Below, piece by piece: positions 5,056 through 7,320 of a stretch of 7,320 bases of DNA. The DNA lies in NCBI GenBank assembly GCA_016932375.1, contig JAFGDA010000172.1:1-7320 (forward strand), given 5' to 3'. Numbering within the stretch: position 1 is the stretch's first letter; each line of letters begins with the position of its first letter. The notes below the pieces were generated by a model. The model worked only from the letters and a program-made list of their open reading frames with translations, had not been told where the DNA came from and ran no database searches. The position numbers and the translations under genes were made by a program. This stretch comes from Actinomycetota bacterium. Lineage in GTDB: Bacteria; Actinomycetota; Humimicrobiia; Humimicrobiales; Humimicrobiaceae.

Positions 5056-5998
5056 TTTAACCGGAAAACTTATAAGGACATATGCAATCTGGTTTGTATT
5101 GCTGGTGCTTATCATTGTCATGTCTTTCATATCCCCGGTTTTTTTCTCATTCAGGAACTTTATAACGGTACTTAAAAACATAGGACCGCTTGCCCTGATA
5201 GCAACAGGCCTTACCTTTGTTTTTTTGGGCGGAGGATTTGATTTAAGCCAGGGGGCTGTTCTCCTTCTTACTTCAATGCTGATTATTAACTTCAACCCTG
5301 TTACTCCGCTGACATTTACAGGCAGCCTTCTATTCTGTCTTGCCATATCAATTGGAATCGGGTCTGTAAATGGTTATTTTATAGGGATGCAGCGGATGAA
5401 TCCCTTTATTACGACTCTTGGAATAAGATATATCATAGGAGCTTTTATATATATAGTCACTTCAGGTGCGGTTGTCAGCGCCACGGTGCAAAGCGATATA
5501 CTTGAGTTTATCGGGTTCGGCACTGTTTACCGGATACCCATACAGACGATAATTGTCGCGACAATAATAATAATATGCTGGTTTATAATAAGATTTACAA
5601 CTTATTCGAGGAGAATAAAAATTGTTGGCAGCTCAATCGTGGTCAGCAGGTTTTCCGGCCTGCAGTTTGGAAAAATACAGATGTCAACATATGTTATTAA
5701 TGCATTGCTTGCAGGGATTGCAGGGGTTCTTATAGGATGCAATATATTCCATATAAAGCCTACGCTTATCTGGAATTATGATTTTGATGCAATAACTGCC
5801 TGCGCTGTTGGAGGCATAAGCCTCTCAGGAGGCAGCGGGACCATAATAAACACTCTTTCCGGTGTTTTACTTATAGGGTTTATAAATAACTCGATGGTTC
5901 TTCTTGGCCTTGAAGAATCCTGGCAGCTTATATTTAAAGGATTGATATTATTAATTGCAATAATTGTAGATATGCAAATCAAGAGGAGATATGAATAA
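5006..5998 (+). CDS. Sugar ABC importer permease 1 (RbsC type)
   Basis: This 330-residue integral inner-membrane protein is one half of the transport channel. A positively charged cytoplasmic start (MKKISQAATSRLKKEN) leads into the first membrane segment at about 26-47. GGGFDLSQGA (75-84) corresponds to the GG(I/L)DLSVG motif of RbsC-like permeases. NGYFIGMQRMNPFITTLG (122-139) matches the conserved cytoplasmic region that follows the third or fourth segment and contacts the ATPase. The C-terminal third (AITACAVGGISLSGGSGTI) matches the corresponding RbsC stretch, and the protein ends in the basic tail QIKRRYE. It overlaps the ATPase gene by 50 bases and permease 2 by 8, which fits translational coupling and roughly equal output. 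The motif carries Phe and Gln where the consensus has Ile/Leu and Val. The substrate cannot be read from the sequence. Confidence 0.94.
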   Translation: MKKISQAATSRLKKENDLTGKLIRTYAIWFVLLVLIIVMSFISPVFFSFRNFITVLKNIGPLALIATGLTFVFLGGGFDLSQGAVLLLTSMLIINFNPVTPLTFTGSLLFCLAISIGIGSVNGYFIGMQRMNPFITTLGIRYIIGAFIYIVTSGAVVSATVQSDILEFIGFGTVYRIPIQTIIVATIIIICWFIIRFTTYSRRIKIVGSSIVVSRFSGLQFGKIQMSTYVINALLAGIAGVLIGCNIFHIKPTLIWNYDFDAITACAVGGISLSGGSGTIINTLSGVLLIGFINNSMVLLGLEESWQLIFKGLILLIAIIVDMQIKRRYE

Positions 5999-6989
5999 GG
6001 AAAAAATTGGTACTGCCCGGGATGGCAACATTAACAATACGGTAAAGAAAAAGCGATCGGTCTTAGGGATATTTTATAATTTAAGGATACTTATCCTTAT
6101 AATAATAGTGATAGTGCTGTTTTCATCCATGTCAAAAGGGTTTTTTTCCTTAAATACCCTGAACTCAATTCTTTCTTTAATGTCTGCCTATGGAACAATT
6201 GCGATAGGTCAGACCATTGTAATACTGATCGGGGGTCTTGATGTCAGTGTCGGATATATAATGTCAATATCAGGGTTATTACTAATCAAGATGATGCCTT
6301 ACGGGGTGCCTGTTGCAGTTTTAATTTGCCTGTTATCAGGTATTTTCATAGGTTTTTTAAATGGGCTGATTATTTCAAGGCTCAGGGTTAACTCACTTAT
6401 TACTACGATCGGCATGGGTTTTTTGCTCGGCGGAGTCGCGTTACTTATTTCAGATGGCACCATTCATATCAAGGATAACCCAATCGTTGATTTTGGTAAT
6501 GGCATATTCTGGTACATACCTTATATTGCAATAATTTACCTTGCATTGACTGCCCTTGTTCAGTATATTTTAAAAAGGACGACACTCGGATTAAAATTTT
6601 ACTGCGTCGGTGCAGATAGATTATCCTGTACATTTTCCGGTATCAGTAACAGGAATATGGAGCTTTTTGCATTCATACTTTCCGGGCTTTTCGCGAGTCT
6701 TGGCGGCTTTATCTATTCGATAAAACTGGCTGCTGCAAGTCCCCTGATTGGAAGCGACGTGCCCATATTTGTGATAACTGCTGTCCTCCTTGGGGGGACT
6801 ACAATCGGTGGTGGTTACGGGGATGTTGTTAAAACCCTTTCAGGTATATTTTTGATTACCCTTATAACAAAGGGATTGACGCTTTTAAATGTTGAAGCAT
6901 ATTTCCAGAATATGATTATTGGTGTGATTTTAATTTCCCTGCTTTTTATTGGGAGAAAGCTTACTACGAAGGGCAGGCTTTTTGTTTAG
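5991..6989 (+). CDS. Sugar ABC importer permease 2 (RbsC type)
   Basis: This 332-residue membrane protein is the second half of the channel, probably forming a heterodimer with permease 1. The cytoplasmic N-terminus is basic (VKKKRS, 18-23), with the first membrane segment at about 31-47. GGLDVSVG (81-88) is a near-consensus RbsC motif. NGLIISRLRVNSLITTIG (124-141) is the conserved ATPase-facing region. The C-terminal part has the typical AVLLGGTTIGGGYGDVVKTLSGIFLI and closes with the charged end GRKLTTKGRLFV. Its ATG lies in ATGAATAA, overlapping the stop of permease 1, after AGAGGAG at 5982-5988; the 2-base spacing is short, but no other in-frame start precedes the first membrane segment. 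The two permeases differ clearly from each other, so this is not a recent tandem duplication. No terminator follows, so the transcript likely continues into the next gene. Confidence 0.94.
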   Translation: MNKEKIGTARDGNINNTVKKKRSVLGIFYNLRILILIIIVIVLFSSMSKGFFSLNTLNSILSLMSAYGTIAIGQTIVILIGGLDVSVGYIMSISGLLLIKMMPYGVPVAVLICLLSGIFIGFLNGLIISRLRVNSLITTIGMGFLLGGVALLISDGTIHIKDNPIVDFGNGIFWYIPYIAIIYLALTALVQYILKRTTLGLKFYCVGADRLSCTFSGISNRNMELFAFILSGLFASLGGFIYSIKLAAASPLIGSDVPIFVITAVLLGGTTIGGGYGDVVKTLSGIFLITLITKGLTLLNVEAYFQNMIIGVILISLLFIGRKLTTKGRLFV

Positions 6990-7020
6990 GTTATTAAAAA
7001 AAATTTGTTTTTAATTATAC

Positions 7021-7027
7021 AGGAGGG
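7021..7027 (+). promoter_or_regulatory. Ribosome binding site selecting a TTG start at 7034
   Basis: AGGAGGG is a near-perfect Shine-Dalgarno sequence. The TTG at 7034 follows after 6 bases, ideal spacing. The earlier TTG at 7029 meets a stop codon after one further codon, and the first in-frame ATG (7148) has no comparable site, so TTG 7034 is favoured. Confidence 0.75.
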
Positions 7028-7033
7028 ATTGAG

Positions 7034-7320
7034 TTGAATGATTTTAATTTTTCCCCGGCAGATTTCGTCCCATTTAAGGACAAAAAAGTGCTTGAAAAGG
7101 CAAGATCGGTTCACGGGGTAGAGCTTGAGAAGTATTCGAACGATAAAATGAAAATCAGGGTCACAAAGAACCCCCACCCGATAATAATAGGGGATATATT
7201 TACCAGGATAAAGGCTTCCGATGACCTTGATAAAAAACAGGTGCTCATACTGGGAAACCCCGAGCCCGAAACATACATACCGGTTGCTGAGCTTATAAAC
7301 TACCACAGGGTAAACTGCAG
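7034..7320 (+). CDS. N-terminal part of a NagB-like (glucosamine-6-phosphate deaminase/isomerase-related) protein, cut by the window end
   Basis: An open frame of 95 codons starts at TTG and runs off the window without a stop; an ATG-only search would miss most of it. The visible part has a polar start (NDFNFSPADFVPFKDKK), then KMKIRVTKNPHPIIIGDIFTRIKASDD (38-64), a hydrophobic strand VLILGNPEP (70-78) and VAELINYHRVNC (84-95). From memory, this order resembles the start of long NagB-related proteins annotated as glucosamine-6-phosphate deaminases, where a strand and an 'INxxRVxCRN' helix end come just before an HTFNMDEY motif; that motif would lie beyond base 7320. NagB enzymes convert glucosamine-6-phosphate to fructose-6-phosphate and ammonia. 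The frame, the ribosome binding site and the 44-base gap to the permease gene make it a real operon member. The family call is moderate and the enzyme activity uncertain. Confidence 0.6.
   Translation, partial: MNDFNFSPADFVPFKDKKVLEKARSVHGVELEKYSNDKMKIRVTKNPHPIIIGDIFTRIKASDDLDKKQVLILGNPEPETYIPVAELINYHRVNC

Noticed and set aside
6993..7015. Inverted repeat ATTAAAAA...TTTTTAAT after permease 2, considered as a terminator.
   Set aside because: The 8-bp stem is A-T only and weak, no GC-rich stem precedes a U-run, and an in-line gene follows closely.
6986..7306. Minus-strand open frame of 106 codons at the right end.
   Set aside because: The plus-strand frame from TTG 7034 has an excellent ribosome binding site and recognisable strands, and fits the operon direction.
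1..7320. Signs of transfer or mobility (insertion sequence ends, integrase, tRNA, CRISPR repeats).
   Set aside because: None seen; base composition and arginine codon choice look even across all genes.

Overview
The window holds a single, almost gap-free block of plus-strand genes that reads as a carbohydrate uptake and catabolism locus. It contains a LacI/GalR-type repressor, a sugar-binding lipoprotein, a Gfo/Idh/MocA-family dehydrogenase, a two-domain sugar ABC ATPase, two different RbsC-like permeases, and the first 95 codons of a gene whose N-terminus resembles the NagB (glucosamine-6-phosphate deaminase/isomerase) group. No RNA gene, CRISPR array, insertion sequence or integrase was seen.

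Organism: the DNA is AT-rich, Shine-Dalgarno sites are strong (AGGAGGG, GGGAGGAG) and arginine is written mainly with AGG/AGA (all 7 arginines of the dehydrogenase). The binding protein has a lipobox, a very Glu-rich linker and five further cysteines. Together these suggest a low-GC anaerobic bacterium. Candidates are Bacillota, Thermotogota, Atribacterota or an uncultivated lineage with similar genes. The sequence alone does not settle which, and this is inference.

Layout: bases 1-61 carry a perfect TATAAT box and a LacI-type operator directly downstream, which points to autoregulation of the repressor (62-1078). A 181-base leader (1079-1259) precedes the binding protein (1260-2312). A strong 18-bp hairpin without a U-tract (2333-2376) separates it from the dehydrogenase (2457-3485). 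A smaller GC-rich hairpin (3506-3526) sits just before the ATPase (3550-5055). The ATPase overlaps permease 1 (5006-5998) by 50 bases, permease 1 overlaps permease 2 (5991-6989) by 8 bases, and a TTG-started gene (7034 onward) follows after 44 bases and runs off the window.

Working model: the lipoprotein captures a sugar or sugar derivative outside the membrane. The heterodimeric permease pair, powered by the ATPase, imports it. The dehydrogenase and the NagB-like protein act on it in the cytoplasm, and the LacI-type protein senses the sugar or a product. The substrate cannot be named from the sequence; the NagB-like partner and the dehydrogenase make an amino sugar, an inositol or a keto-sugar reasonable guesses. 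The overall system type is well known. The points worth a second look are regulatory structure and unusual active-site residues rather than a new class of system.
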